Source: Streptococcus mitis
GTDB lineage: Bacteria > Bacillota > Bacilli > Lactobacillales > Streptococcaceae
Assembly (NCBI RefSeq): GCF_000722705.1
Contig: NZ_JPFW01000008.1
Span: 310,001-374,000 of the forward strand
Length of the DNA: 64,000 nt
Reading direction: 5' to 3'
In this document: positions 18,801 through 27,904 of the stretch, one piece after another
Layout: every line of letters begins with the position of its first letter
Position numbering within the stretch: the stretch's first letter is position 1
The notes under the pieces: model-generated
The model's input: only the letters and a program-made list of their open reading frames with translations
Database searches by the model: none
Told to the model about the DNA's origin: nothing
Translations under genes and position numbers: made by a program

Positions 18801-19121
18801 AGATTCTGTATAATCCGCTTCTTTTTTAGTCGATAAAGCTTGAACTTTATCTTTTAAATTCTGAATACTACTTGGCAATACGGTTGAATTTGCCGCTTTA
18901 GAGATTGTTGCTAAAGCTTGACGAATATATTCTACCAAAGCTCCATTATTAACAGCTGTCTCATTAATATAATTACTATCTTCTACAGACAGTGCTGCTT
19001 CTACATGATTCATCCCTGTCACAGGATTTACAAAAACTAACCCAACTGTAACTGACGCTATTCCAATTTTTAATTTTCTTATTGAAAATTTTCTATGCTT
19101 ATTCCAAAAGATATCTTTCAT
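15804..19121 (-). CDS. Choline-binding surface protein with SHIRT-like tandem repeats
   Basis: 1105 residues. The N-terminus has a YSIRK-like signal (KFSIRKLKIGIASVTVG) with predicted cleavage near residue 43. Residues ~45-335 are a helix-rich unique head with FIVAR-like segments. Residues ~338-960 hold seven full 86-residue repeats plus about 20 residues of an eighth. Each repeat runs YSVTYNYVSGTPDKSLPS ... GTWHFKGWDKSSVT ... TGTWNFIP, which resembles the SHIRT fold of streptococcal stalk proteins. Residues ~964-1105 are a choline-binding module of about six W/G repeats (TGWLQENGRWYYLNNSG). There is no LPXTG; attachment would be through teichoic-acid choline. The eighth repeat is cut mid-unit at the junction with the choline module, which suggests recombination joined the two. 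The start is supported by AGGAG. Confidence 0.88.
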   Translation of the reverse strand: MKDIFWNKHRKFSIRKLKIGIASVTVGLVFVNPVTGMNHVEAALSVEDSNYINETAVNNGALVEYIRQALATISKAANSTVLPSSIQNLKDKVQALSTKKEADYTESAWQEFQGKLTTAKSKLEEAEKAYNQSVTIKPNASSYETTINELITSYPEYNTVVIKVREGETTEVAENRHLTNIRRINQVLTAKYAELKETAQLVKSVLPPVGGDIAAQQLNIINSAESVLELNKKESTVAQDQHTDLMAGLLENHKVTLSNLSNLRGNITSEDQAKIKAFLESHNPSAGETDVFQAFSGALGYKFNNDGTITITYTDDGSSDTVPLSIFAKGGSTQTDSPAATYSVTYNYVSGTSDKSLPSSITAPAVVNDKHTGDVVASPTGQTDVEDAANQGTWHFNGWDKSSVTIGTANETVTGTWNFIPTPPAATYSVTYNYVSGTPEQSLPSGITAPTAVSDKHTGDVVASPTGQVDVTDSANQGTWHFKGWDKSSVTVGTTNETVTGTWNFIPMPPAATYTVTYNYVSGTPDKNLPSSITAPTAVSDRHTGDVVASPTGQTDVEDAANQGTWHFKGWDKASVTIGTANEIVTGTWNFIPVPPVASYSVTYNYVSGTPDKSLPSNITAPVAVSDKHTGDVVASPTGQTDVEDAGNQGTWHFNGWDKASVTIGTANETVTGTWNFIPTPPAASYTVTYNYVSSTPDKSLPSGITAPTAVSDKHTGDVVASPSGQTDVEDTANQGTWHFKGWDKASVTIGTTNETVIGTWNFIPTPPAATYSVTYNYVSGTPDKSLPNSITAPTAVSDKHTGDVVASPTGQVDVTDSANQGTWHFKGWDKSSVTVGTTNETVTGTWNFIPTPPAATYSVTYNYVSGTPDKSLPSSITAPTAVSDKHTGDVVASPTGQVDVTDSANQGTWHFKGWDKSSVTVGTTNETVTGTWNFIPTPPAATYSVTYNYVSGTPDKSLPSGALPTTVGWIKEDNRWWYKHADGSYTANDWEQIKGIWYHFDQSGWMQTGWIQDKGTWYYLNKSGAMATGWLQENGRWYYLNNSGTMKTGWVKDNDTWYYLDNSGAMKTGWFTVSGKWYYAYSSGALAVDTTVDGYTVNANGEWV
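16234..18108 (-). repeat. Tandem 258-bp DNA repeats (SHIRT-like), 7.25 copies
   Basis: Seven full and one partial in-frame 258-bp units encode the 86-residue repeats. The two C-terminal full units (about 16240-16755) are nearly identical in DNA. The earlier ones differ at scattered positions: two signature variants, GQVDVTDSANQGTW and GQTDVEDAANQGTW, are mixed along the array. Such an array can gain or lose units by recombination without a frameshift. Confidence 0.92.
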
Positions 19122-19279
19122 CTAACTTTAGCTCCTTAATTTAAGAATGTTTAGTAATATCATTTATTAAGTCACTCATTTATTTTCATTAAATCTAGTA
19201 CTTGAAGCATATTACCTATCATCTCTGATTTTTAAGACAATAAATTGAATCATTCTAATAAGTCATCTTCCACTAAAAG

Positions 19280-19309
19280 ATTATAAAATGTATAAGTTTA
19301 CGATGATAA
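19280..19309 (-). promoter_or_regulatory. Candidate promoter for the choline-binding SHIRT protein
   Basis: TTATCA (19304-19309), 18-bp spacer, TATAAT (19280-19285), giving a leader of about 150 nt. No simple-sequence repeat is seen in it, unlike the promoters of the two LPXTG proteins in this window. Confidence 0.45.
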
Positions 19310-19535
19310 TGCTCTCATTTTCATAGCAGAGTCACATCTATCCTTTTTATATCTTTTTGATTAATATTATAGACTTCCTACATAACAGAATTTAATTAAA
19401 TAATGTTATGCAGGAACATCTATTCTTTAATAACTATGACTTATTTCTAAGATTTTAAGCACTTCTATCTCAATTGTTATGAGACATTTACAAAGTTCTA
19501 AACGAAATCATTTTAATTCAAATTTTTAACTACGA
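19310..19535. other. AT-rich intergenic stretch between two surface-protein genes
   Basis: No gene is visible on either strand. The only structure I see is a weak inverted repeat (CATAACA ... TGTTATG, about 19380-19410), a possible terminator for the giant LPXTG gene without a convincing U tract. Confidence 0.3.
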
Positions 19536-22500
19536 TTATTCTTCTTTTCTTCTGCCAACATATAGAGCTAGTAGAATACTACTGCCTAGAAGCATTGGAA
19601 GATAGTCTGCTTTTGTACCCGTTTTAGGTAATTCACTACCAGAATGCTCATTTACAGCACTAGATTTTTCCGGATTACTTGGTGTTAACCCCTCAGATGT
19701 TGGTCCACCTGTATTTTGATTTGTTGAACCTACCGAAGTTGGTACACCTGGGGTTGAGTTCGTTGAACCTACTGAACTTGGTACGCCTGGATTTGAGTTC
19801 GCTGGATTTTCTGGAGTTCCCCCACCTGTATTCGTTGAATTTTCTGGTGTTTCACCTTCAGGTTTTGGATTTGTTGGAATTCCTGGATACTCAGGTTTGT
19901 CATATACTTCAGGCATTCCTGGTACGGCACTATTAAATTCAGGTTTGTCATGAACTGGTGGGGCTGGCATTGCAAATGTCGGTTCAGCTGGTTTTGGATT
20001 TGTTGAAGTTCCTGGTGTGTGTCCACCAGGTTTATCATTACATCCGCATTTACCATCATGAATAATGGTTTTATAAACAATACCATTTACATTAATAATT
20101 GTAATAGTATGTGTGCCATTTCCATTATCTTCCACTGTAACTTCTGGTGATTTGCCATCTTTACCATCTTTAATGATTGTTTCTGTTTTACTTCCATCTG
20201 GATTGATGATTGTAATCGTATGAGTTCCATCATTATTATTACGAACAGTTACTGTCGGTGATTTTCCATCTTTTCCGTCTTTTCCATCTCTAATAATCGT
20301 TGTGTATTGTTGTCCATTAGAATCAACAATAATTACAGTATGAGTTCCATCTCCATTATCCACTATCTTAGCTGTTGGGGATTTTCCATCAAAGATTGTC
20401 GTACTTGTTTCTTTTCCGTCAGATCCAATCACTTTAATAGTATGTGAACCATTATGATTATCAATTACTTCCAGTTTTGGTGATTGACCGTCACGAACTA
20501 TTGTAGTCGTTGTTGTACCATCTGAATTCACAATTGTTACCGTATGTGTACCATCACCATTATTAACAACTTTAGCCGTTGGGGATTTTCCATCACGGAC
20601 TGTCATTTCAGAAACTGTTCCATTACCATTTTCTACACGAATTGTGTAAGTACCATCATGATTATCTGTAACAGTTGCTACTGGTGATTTACCATCTTTA
20701 ATGATTGTTTCAGTCGTTGTTCCGTCACCATTTAGAACGGTAATTTTATGAGTTCCATTTTGTTCATCAGTAATAGTTATTTTTGGTGATTGTCCATCAC
20801 GGATTGTTGTTTCAGTAGTTACCCCATCTGGATTTGTAATAACAATCGTATGACTTCCGTCGTTATTGTTACGAACTGTTGCTGTTGGCGTACGTCCATC
20901 TACTCCATCACGACCATTTTTCACAATGAAATTATTCGTAGTTCCATCTGGATTTGTAATCGTTACTGTATGACTTCCATCTGGATTTTCTGTTGTTGTA
21001 GCAGTTGCAGATTTACCATCTTTACCGTCTTTGATGATAGTATTTGTAACATTTCCATCTCCATCTGTCACTCTGACGGTATGACTTCCATTGCCATTAT
21101 CGATTACTTCAAGTTTCGGAGTTTTACCATCTCTAACAACTATTTCTTTAGAAGCACCATCTGGATTTATGACAGTAATTGTATGACTTCCATCTGGATT
21201 TTCTGTTGTTGTAATAGTAGCTGTTTTACCATCTTTACCATCTTTAACTTTCGTAGTTGATTCAGAGCCATCTGGATTTCTAATAATAATAGAGTGAGTT
21301 CCATCTCCATTATCTGTCATAGTAATAACTGGTGATTTACCATCTACTCCATTTGTTCCAGCTTCTCCTTTATCCCCTTTAAGTCCATCAAGAATAGTAG
21401 CAAGAGGTTTTGTTGCATCTAATGGTTGTCCTGGGTTTGCTGGATCTTCTACATAAATCTTCGTTTCATTGCCTTCTTTTTTAGCTATTAGAGATTTACC
21501 GTCTAGTCCATTCACTCCATTTCTAACGGTTGTTGTTAATGGTGGTTGGTTATCTGGTTGAGTAATCGTGATTGTATGACTGCCATCTGGATTATCTGTT
21601 ACTGTTACTTTTGGCGTAAAGCCGTCTTTTCCATCACGACCTGCTGCTCCGGCTGCTCCATCGTTTCCGTTCGTTCCATCATGTCCATTGGTTCCGTTTG
21701 TACCATTTTCGCCTTTGTCGCCTTTCGGTCCTTTGATGTTGCCTTCTTTTTCCCATTGTCCATTTTTCTTAACAAAAATATCTCCTATTTCAGTATTAAC
21801 GTATTTATCTCCGTCTTTTCCTGTTTCTGACGTTGGGTCTGTTTTTCCATTTAAGATATCTTTTCCATCGTCACCTTTTGGTCCTTTGATATTACCTGCT
21901 GACTTCCATGTTCCATTTTCTTTGACAAAAATATCTCCTGTTTTAGTATTAACAAAAGTATCTCCATCTTTACCTCGGTTTTCACCTGGGTTTTCTGTTC
22001 CATTTAAGATATCTTTTCCGTCTCGTCCATCACGACCTGCTGCTCCAGTTTCCCCAGTCGCTCCGTTTGTTCCAGCACGTCCATCGTTTCCGTCTACGCC
22101 GTCATAGATATTCTCTTCACTAATTAATTCATCGCCTTCATCATATGTCCCGTTATTATTATTATCAAAATAAACCGTAATATGAACCCCAATTTGTTTT
22201 CCTGTTGGTTGAGCTTCACGATCTTCATCCACGCTTCTTGTTCTTCTTGTTCTTCTAGTTCTAGGATGTGCTGGATCTTCGTAAATTGGTGTTAATTTCA
22301 CTTTTGGTGTACGACCATCTCTACCATTCGTACCGTTTGTACCATTCTTAACAGTTGTTCTAATCGGTTCTTTACCATTTGGTTGAGTAATCGTTATTGT
22401 ATAACTTCCGTCATCATTTGGTGTAACACTAATTTCTGGAGTAAATCCATCTCTACCAGGTGCTCCAGGCGTTCCAGGTTCACCCTGTTCTCCTTTTGGT

Positions 22501-25500
22501 CCAGTTGCTCCAGGATCACCCTGATCACCTTTAGTGATTTTAGGTACTGCAGTTGCTGTAACTGCTGGGCTTGTAGCTTTATTTGCTTCCGTTTGTGTCA
22601 CGAGAATATTTTCACCTTTTGCTGCAGCTTTGTCTAAAGTAACTGACCATGTTCCTTCAGAAACAGTAGCTGTTTTAACGGTGCCATCTGGACGAGTTAC
22701 AGTAATTGTCGAACCATTTTCCCCTTTACCTGTAACTGTTGTAGCTTCTTCAACAATAGCATCTACTAATGCTTCCTTAGATGGAACTAGCCCAGAATTT
22801 CCTACTACAGTTGCACTAATATCATTACTTTCTGTTTTATTAACTTCTTTTTGTCGAGCAGAAATGCTTTGTCCTTTGACAAGAGGTGTGGTTGTTTCTA
22901 CCGTCCATGTTCCATCTGTTTTAACTTCAGCTGTCTTCACTGCTCCATCTGGAAGTGTAACGGTTACTGTTGCTCCAGAAACACCGCTTCCTTTAACCGC
23001 ATTGGAACCTTCTTGAGCTTCTGTAATGACAGGAATCTTAGAAAGAGATTCCACTACATTCAATACAAACGTTTCTTTCGCTTCACCACCACCTAATGAA
23101 TAATCATTTCGAGCAATAAAAGTAAATACAATACGTCCAGTTTTTGTTGGTGTTCCTGTAATTGTATGAGTTGTAGGGTTATAAGTTAATCCATAGGCTC
23201 CTAAGAAATAATTAGCAATATGTGATTCATCAATTCCTGAATCACCCCCATTAACTGCACTACTAAATGCATTAAGTAGTGCATCTGTCCCATAAACACT
23301 AGCATGCTCATTTGGAGTTACAGTCGCTGAATTCATTTGAGTTCCAACCTGAACATTTTGTCCATTGTTACTAATGGTAATCCCAGCAGTTAATGGATTT
23401 ACCTTAATTGTTACAGTTGCCGTTTTATCATTGCCAGTTACTCCATTAGGTTTCGCAGTAACTGTAACTGAGTATTCGCCAACTCTTTCTGGAGTACCTT
23501 TAATTACCTTATGTTCTCTGTCGTATGTCACTCCTCGAGGCAATTGACGCTCATCAAGTTCTACATCTATTCCCTCTGGTACATTCAACTCCACTGGAGT
23601 AATTGGTGATAGAACTGTTGTTTCTCGCTTTTGATCTTCTATAAAATCAAATTCCTTACGATTCACTGTCAATGGAATATCCAATGTCTTTGTTTCCCCA
23701 TAATAAGATCCGGAATAGCGTCGCTCTAAAGTTGTAGATAAATGAATGATATGGCTTCCCACAATTGTTGGTCTTCCTGTAATCGTATTATCTGTAGAAT
23801 TATAACTCAATCCAACACTTGATAAAGGTTGGTCACCTCTAATCCCCTCAATCGTTACGGTTGGTTCAGATAAAGTAGAAATCGAATCCTTACTAATTGT
23901 AATTGTCGGTATTTCCTCCTTGGCTGTTATATCAACCCTAGAAGGATTAGCTGTTAAGGTCGGTTCTAATTTAGTAACCGTAAGAACAATCTCTTTTTCC
24001 GTCACGCTCCCTCCAAGTGATGAAGGCATTATTGCACGCACATAGAATCTATACATACCTACACCTGCTGTTGGGGATCCCGTAATTTGACGAGTATCTT
24101 GATTATAGGTTACTCCATCTGGTGCATATTTAAGGTCGATTGTTGCGCCATTATCAAAATCAGATACTGTAATTGGAGACATTTGTTCATCTGCACGAAA
24201 TGTCTGTTCCGAACGATCAATTGTAAGATTGGATGTTACAGGTGTAACTTGAATATAAATGTATTTCACAATAGAGTTAGATACACTATCATCAACGTAT
24301 TGATAATCCATACTAACTTCAACTCGAATACGAGAGGTACCATAAGTCATTTCACTTGGAGTTCCTGTGATAGTTGCAGTATGAGTCGCTGCATCATACG
24401 AATAACTCAATCCTTTTGGCAAATTATTAGAATCCACATCTAATCTCGAGTGTGGATTATGCTGAATAGTAATTGGAGTAATCTGAGTCCCGATTGGTGC
24501 TATCAATCGTGTTTCATCAGAAGTATGGGCATCTGTTGGATGATTTGGCTGTGCTGCTGAACTAATTGTAAGAATCGGAGTTAATCCTGTTACATTAATC
24601 GTATAAGTTGTTACAGCAGTACGTACTTGATTATTTAATCCATTTCTTGTAACTGTAGCATAGATTCTATAATTCCCCTTACTAGTTGGTGTACCTGTAA
24701 TTTTAGTCCTATCATCACTAATTTTTAATCCTGACCCCTCAAGATTATAACTAGAATAAGTTACTTTGGCATCATCTGGCACATTTTGCAATCCATAACT
24801 AGAAATAGGAGTCTTTATTATTTCACCATTTTCATCCATTGTAACAGCTTTAATATTATTGGAGAATACCTCAACTTCTGTAGTTTCACTAGGAACAGTA
24901 AATGTTCCTGGATTCACTATCAAATGTACTGCAGTAGACTTAACAATATTTCCCTTAATCGCCAAAATAGGAATATCATAGACTCCTTCATAAAGACCTT
25001 TTCCTTTAATAACATTACCAGCAAAACGTGTTCCTTTCGGAAGTTTTGTCTTATCAACTTTGATTGTCACACCTTCACTAGGAGTGGTAGTGATAAACAT
25101 ATCTTTCCATTCTCCGCCCTCAGGAATCTCTTGATTTGGATTTGTAACTGTAACATTCAAATCTTCCACTGTATTAGGTTCTATCTCATAATTAAAATCT
25201 GTATAAGTTTCATGTGGTTTGCCAGCACCATCTGTATAAGTTACATAAACACGAGCCTTTTGTGTTGTTTCGGTTTTCTTTAATCCATAGATTGAAATAT
25301 TAGAATCCACTGGATTTCCTTCGAAAAAGGCATAACCTCCATTAGTTTCTATACGAATACCTGTAATTCGTGAACCATTTTCCATAGAAACTGGAATCGG
25401 ATTCGGAACCGACCCTTCTCTCCAACGCTGATCCCCAATTGGATTAATAGCGTCTACAATTTCAAACTCAAATGATCGAGCTCCTCCTTCTTGGAAGTGT

Positions 25501-27875
25501 CCATCAAACGCCTTCACAGAAAATGTATATCTCCCCGGTTGAACTTTTACACCTGCCTTTTTCACTACATACGCTTCCGTTGGATTTCCTTTTTCATCGA
25601 TTTTTCCCTCGATTGGTCTTAACTCAACACCTTCTGGAAATACATCTGATTTTATATATGCATTCTCTTTATTAAGGACTACTTTTCCTAAAATTTGTTC
25701 TTTATCAGACGTAGGAACCGCAATACCGTTCGTTTTCTTATTCACAAACTCTTCATTAGATTCAAACAAAGTATCCGCACTAGTTAAGGCATAAGATTCT
25801 CCATAAATCCCTGGATAAATGTGCGACCTCATACCAGATGTAGAATTTTCATAAGTTGTAAAATTTAGTTTAACTTTCTTACTCAGCCCCAAACTATCTA
25901 CTATTTCAACCGTAATATAATAATTTCCTGCTGTTTTTGGCAATTTCGTAAATTGAAGAAAATATGGAGTACGAGAAAAACTGTCTCTTATATCTTCTCT
26001 TATTCTTCCAGTTGATGGGTTATAATCTGCCACTGTTGCAAAGTCCAAAGAATTACTATAGACACCCTTATCTGGAGCCTTATCAGACCTCAAATCCACC
26101 AACTTAGCATTCACTCCTTCGGACGCTTCTAAGACTGTGAATTTCTTAATTGAGAGACCTTGTTTGTTATTATTGGCAAAATCTAATGATCTATCCATCG
26201 GAGCAAAGATAGGTAGCATTGTATAGTAACGTTTCGAATCTTGGTTAGTATCCCCAACAGTTTGACCTCCCTTTGAAACAAAATATCCAAATGGAGTCAC
26301 AGGCATGCGTAGTCCATCAATAGTAACTTCCGTTACTGGCTGACCTTGATTCACATACACAGAAGAACCACCATAATTGCTAAAATAACCACCATAAATT
26401 GGTGAAACGCCTTCTGCAAATCCACCTATATGGTAATGTCCGGTTGAGTACGCACTGCTTGTAGCAGTGGACTCGTTATTTGGAAAATAATTTACAACAT
26501 TTCCTGAATCCTCATCCTTATCTCCCAAAATCATAAAACCATAATGTTCTGATGCTGTAATTGTTATAGTTCCCGCCACTTTAATCTCTGGTTGTGATTT
26601 AACATAAAAACCAACCTCATAATTCCCCTTCATTTCTCGTGTAGGAGTAAGCGTAGCCTTAAGTTCTCCTTTTTTTGAGTCCAATGTAAAACCTAAGTCT
26701 TTTGCACCTTGGGTCAATTCTACGTCTGTTTCTATATTATTATTCGGAAGATTTGACGCACCAATCTTATAAACAATTTCATGGGTATGTTGCCCATTTC
26801 CCGCAAAAGTCATACTTTCTTCATTGATATAGTCTTTTGTTCGGTTTTCAAGTGTCAAGTAAGGTTTCCCATCTACAATAGGAGTCGATATTTTCCGTTT
26901 ATTTCTCACCTTCCCGCCTTCAGAACTCTGAAGGTTAAACGTTACTTTTCCAACAGTACCTTCTGTTAAGGTAAGTTTTTGGCTGGTTGGTGCAGCTTCT
27001 GAAAGAACCCAGTCCTTTAGTTTTTCATTTGTTTCTAGAGAAGGTTGAACTGTTACGTCTTTCTTCGCTACCGCTTCACTTGTAGAGACTTTTTCTTCCT
27101 TTTCCTCGCTTGCTACGACAAGACCAGATTTTTTATCAACATATTCTACCGTGTATTTAAGAGCAACGGTACGTTCTTTAGGTGTTTCTGTTTCTCCAAA
27201 GCCTTCTACTTCATATACAAATACATTGTCTGCTCCCTCAACAATTTCTTTTGTAAAGGTCGTTGGATTTCCATCTGGAACATAATAGTTTTCTAATTGA
27301 CTGTCATTCGCCAATTCAGCACCAATTTCTGTAACGGTGACTTTTGCTTTTGATTCAGTAGTTTCTACTGTTTTCGTCTTCGTTACTTCATGAACTACTT
27401 TGTGAGATTTACGATCTACATAGCGTACTTTGTAGACAATACTCACTGCTCGTTTAGGAGCAGTTGCCTCTTCACCTGGTTTTGCTTCAATTTTTGTTGT
27501 AGCAGGTGTAGTAACTTCTTCTTTTGGCTGTGATGGAGTACTGTTTGTAGGATTCACTGCATTGCTTGAAGCATTCTCCTCATTCACCTTAGGTGCATCT
27601 GTTGATGTTGATTCAGGTTTAATTGCACCTTCTGTTGGTTGTGATGAGGTAATAATCAAATGAGCCGTTTCAACTGTGGAAGCATTGGGCACATCTGAAG
27701 ATGATGCATCTACTGGTTTTGGTTCTGGTTTTACATCAGTTTCTTCTGCTTGAACGGCAGGCGCCAATCCTCCCAATAGTAAAGTAGTTCCCATTATACC
27801 AATTAACACTGAACTTGCGCCGTAAGCTTTATTCTTACGGATAGAATATATTTGCTGCTGTTCCACTTTTTTCAC
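19536..27875 (-). CDS. Giant LPXTG surface protein with Ig-like, collagen-like and DGK beta repeats
   Basis: 2779 residues, GTG start after AAGGAAGG. Order by approximate residue: YSIRK-type signal (IYSIRKNKAYGASSVLIG) to ~44; low-complexity region; two MucBP-like units (~145-318); a lectin-like domain (~440-600); several Ig-like/putative-Ig units (~810-1600); two Big_6-like units (~1610-1778). Then come short Gly-X-Y collagen-like segments (GDQGDPGATGPKGEQGEPG and similar at ~1782, ~1922, ~2052) alternating with beta-rich repeats. There are 14 ~34-40-residue repeats, ending DGKCGC near 2618. A Pro-rich wall spanner follows, then LPKTG near 2749, a hydrophobic helix and RRKEE. Related in style to pneumococcal PclA but far more complex. 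Probably an adhesin, transcribed with the DivIVA-like gene from a promoter with a G tract. Confidence 0.9.
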   Translation of the reverse strand: MKKVEQQQIYSIRKNKAYGASSVLIGIMGTTLLLGGLAPAVQAEETDVKPEPKPVDASSSDVPNASTVETAHLIITSSQPTEGAIKPESTSTDAPKVNEENASSNAVNPTNSTPSQPKEEVTTPATTKIEAKPGEEATAPKRAVSIVYKVRYVDRKSHKVVHEVTKTKTVETTESKAKVTVTEIGAELANDSQLENYYVPDGNPTTFTKEIVEGADNVFVYEVEGFGETETPKERTVALKYTVEYVDKKSGLVVASEEKEEKVSTSEAVAKKDVTVQPSLETNEKLKDWVLSEAAPTSQKLTLTEGTVGKVTFNLQSSEGGKVRNKRKISTPIVDGKPYLTLENRTKDYINEESMTFAGNGQHTHEIVYKIGASNLPNNNIETDVELTQGAKDLGFTLDSKKGELKATLTPTREMKGNYEVGFYVKSQPEIKVAGTITITASEHYGFMILGDKDEDSGNVVNYFPNNESTATSSAYSTGHYHIGGFAEGVSPIYGGYFSNYGGSSVYVNQGQPVTEVTIDGLRMPVTPFGYFVSKGGQTVGDTNQDSKRYYTMLPIFAPMDRSLDFANNNKQGLSIKKFTVLEASEGVNAKLVDLRSDKAPDKGVYSNSLDFATVADYNPSTGRIREDIRDSFSRTPYFLQFTKLPKTAGNYYITVEIVDSLGLSKKVKLNFTTYENSTSGMRSHIYPGIYGESYALTSADTLFESNEEFVNKKTNGIAVPTSDKEQILGKVVLNKENAYIKSDVFPEGVELRPIEGKIDEKGNPTEAYVVKKAGVKVQPGRYTFSVKAFDGHFQEGGARSFEFEIVDAINPIGDQRWREGSVPNPIPVSMENGSRITGIRIETNGGYAFFEGNPVDSNISIYGLKKTETTQKARVYVTYTDGAGKPHETYTDFNYEIEPNTVEDLNVTVTNPNQEIPEGGEWKDMFITTTPSEGVTIKVDKTKLPKGTRFAGNVIKGKGLYEGVYDIPILAIKGNIVKSTAVHLIVNPGTFTVPSETTEVEVFSNNIKAVTMDENGEIIKTPISSYGLQNVPDDAKVTYSSYNLEGSGLKISDDRTKITGTPTSKGNYRIYATVTRNGLNNQVRTAVTTYTINVTGLTPILTISSAAQPNHPTDAHTSDETRLIAPIGTQITPITIQHNPHSRLDVDSNNLPKGLSYSYDAATHTATITGTPSEMTYGTSRIRVEVSMDYQYVDDSVSNSIVKYIYIQVTPVTSNLTIDRSEQTFRADEQMSPITVSDFDNGATIDLKYAPDGVTYNQDTRQITGSPTAGVGMYRFYVRAIMPSSLGGSVTEKEIVLTVTKLEPTLTANPSRVDITAKEEIPTITISKDSISTLSEPTVTIEGIRGDQPLSSVGLSYNSTDNTITGRPTIVGSHIIHLSTTLERRYSGSYYGETKTLDIPLTVNRKEFDFIEDQKRETTVLSPITPVELNVPEGIDVELDERQLPRGVTYDREHKVIKGTPERVGEYSVTVTAKPNGVTGNDKTATVTIKVNPLTAGITISNNGQNVQVGTQMNSATVTPNEHASVYGTDALLNAFSSAVNGGDSGIDESHIANYFLGAYGLTYNPTTHTITGTPTKTGRIVFTFIARNDYSLGGGEAKETFVLNVVESLSKIPVITEAQEGSNAVKGSGVSGATVTVTLPDGAVKTAEVKTDGTWTVETTTPLVKGQSISARQKEVNKTESNDISATVVGNSGLVPSKEALVDAIVEEATTVTGKGENGSTITVTRPDGTVKTATVSEGTWSVTLDKAAAKGENILVTQTEANKATSPAVTATAVPKITKGDQGDPGATGPKGEQGEPGTPGAPGRDGFTPEISVTPNDDGSYTITITQPNGKEPIRTTVKNGTNGTNGRDGRTPKVKLTPIYEDPAHPRTRRTRRTRSVDEDREAQPTGKQIGVHITVYFDNNNNGTYDEGDELISEENIYDGVDGNDGRAGTNGATGETGAAGRDGRDGKDILNGTENPGENRGKDGDTFVNTKTGDIFVKENGTWKSAGNIKGPKGDDGKDILNGKTDPTSETGKDGDKYVNTEIGDIFVKKNGQWEKEGNIKGPKGDKGENGTNGTNGHDGTNGNDGAAGAAGRDGKDGFTPKVTVTDNPDGSHTITITQPDNQPPLTTTVRNGVNGLDGKSLIAKKEGNETKIYVEDPANPGQPLDATKPLATILDGLKGDKGEAGTNGVDGKSPVITMTDNGDGTHSIIIRNPDGSESTTKVKDGKDGKTATITTTENPDGSHTITVINPDGASKEIVVRDGKTPKLEVIDNGNGSHTVRVTDGDGNVTNTIIKDGKDGKSATATTTENPDGSHTVTITNPDGTTNNFIVKNGRDGVDGRTPTATVRNNNDGSHTIVITNPDGVTTETTIRDGQSPKITITDEQNGTHKITVLNGDGTTTETIIKDGKSPVATVTDNHDGTYTIRVENGNGTVSEMTVRDGKSPTAKVVNNGDGTHTVTIVNSDGTTTTTIVRDGQSPKLEVIDNHNGSHTIKVIGSDGKETSTTIFDGKSPTAKIVDNGDGTHTVIIVDSNGQQYTTIIRDGKDGKDGKSPTVTVRNNNDGTHTITIINPDGSKTETIIKDGKDGKSPEVTVEDNGNGTHTITIINVNGIVYKTIIHDGKCGCNDKPGGHTPGTSTNPKPAEPTFAMPAPPVHDKPEFNSAVPGMPEVYDKPEYPGIPTNPKPEGETPENSTNTGGGTPENPANSNPGVPSSVGSTNSTPGVPTSVGSTNQNTGGPTSEGLTPSNPEKSSAVNEHSGSELPKTGTKADYLPMLLGSSILLALYVGRRKEE
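20038..21360 (-). repeat. Twelve contiguous DGK-linked beta repeats in the giant LPXTG protein
   Basis: Diverged ~102-120-bp units encode a core such as DNGDGTHTVTIVNSDG followed by a linker ending in DGKS, DGQS or DGKDGKS. Linker length varies by whole Gly-X-Y triplets (DG, DGKDG, DGKDGKDG). Two more units of the same kind lie upstream (about 21540-21640 and 22330-22440). Units differ enough in DNA that slippage is less likely than in the SHIRT array. Confidence 0.85.
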
Positions 27876-27904
27876 GTTTCTTATGTCCTTCCTTATTTCT
27901 GATG

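Noticed and set aside
20790-21260. Plus-strand open frame of 156 codons opposite the DGK repeats
   Set aside because: Compositionally odd (Cys/Ile/Ser), antisense to a well-supported coding repeat, no initiation signals.
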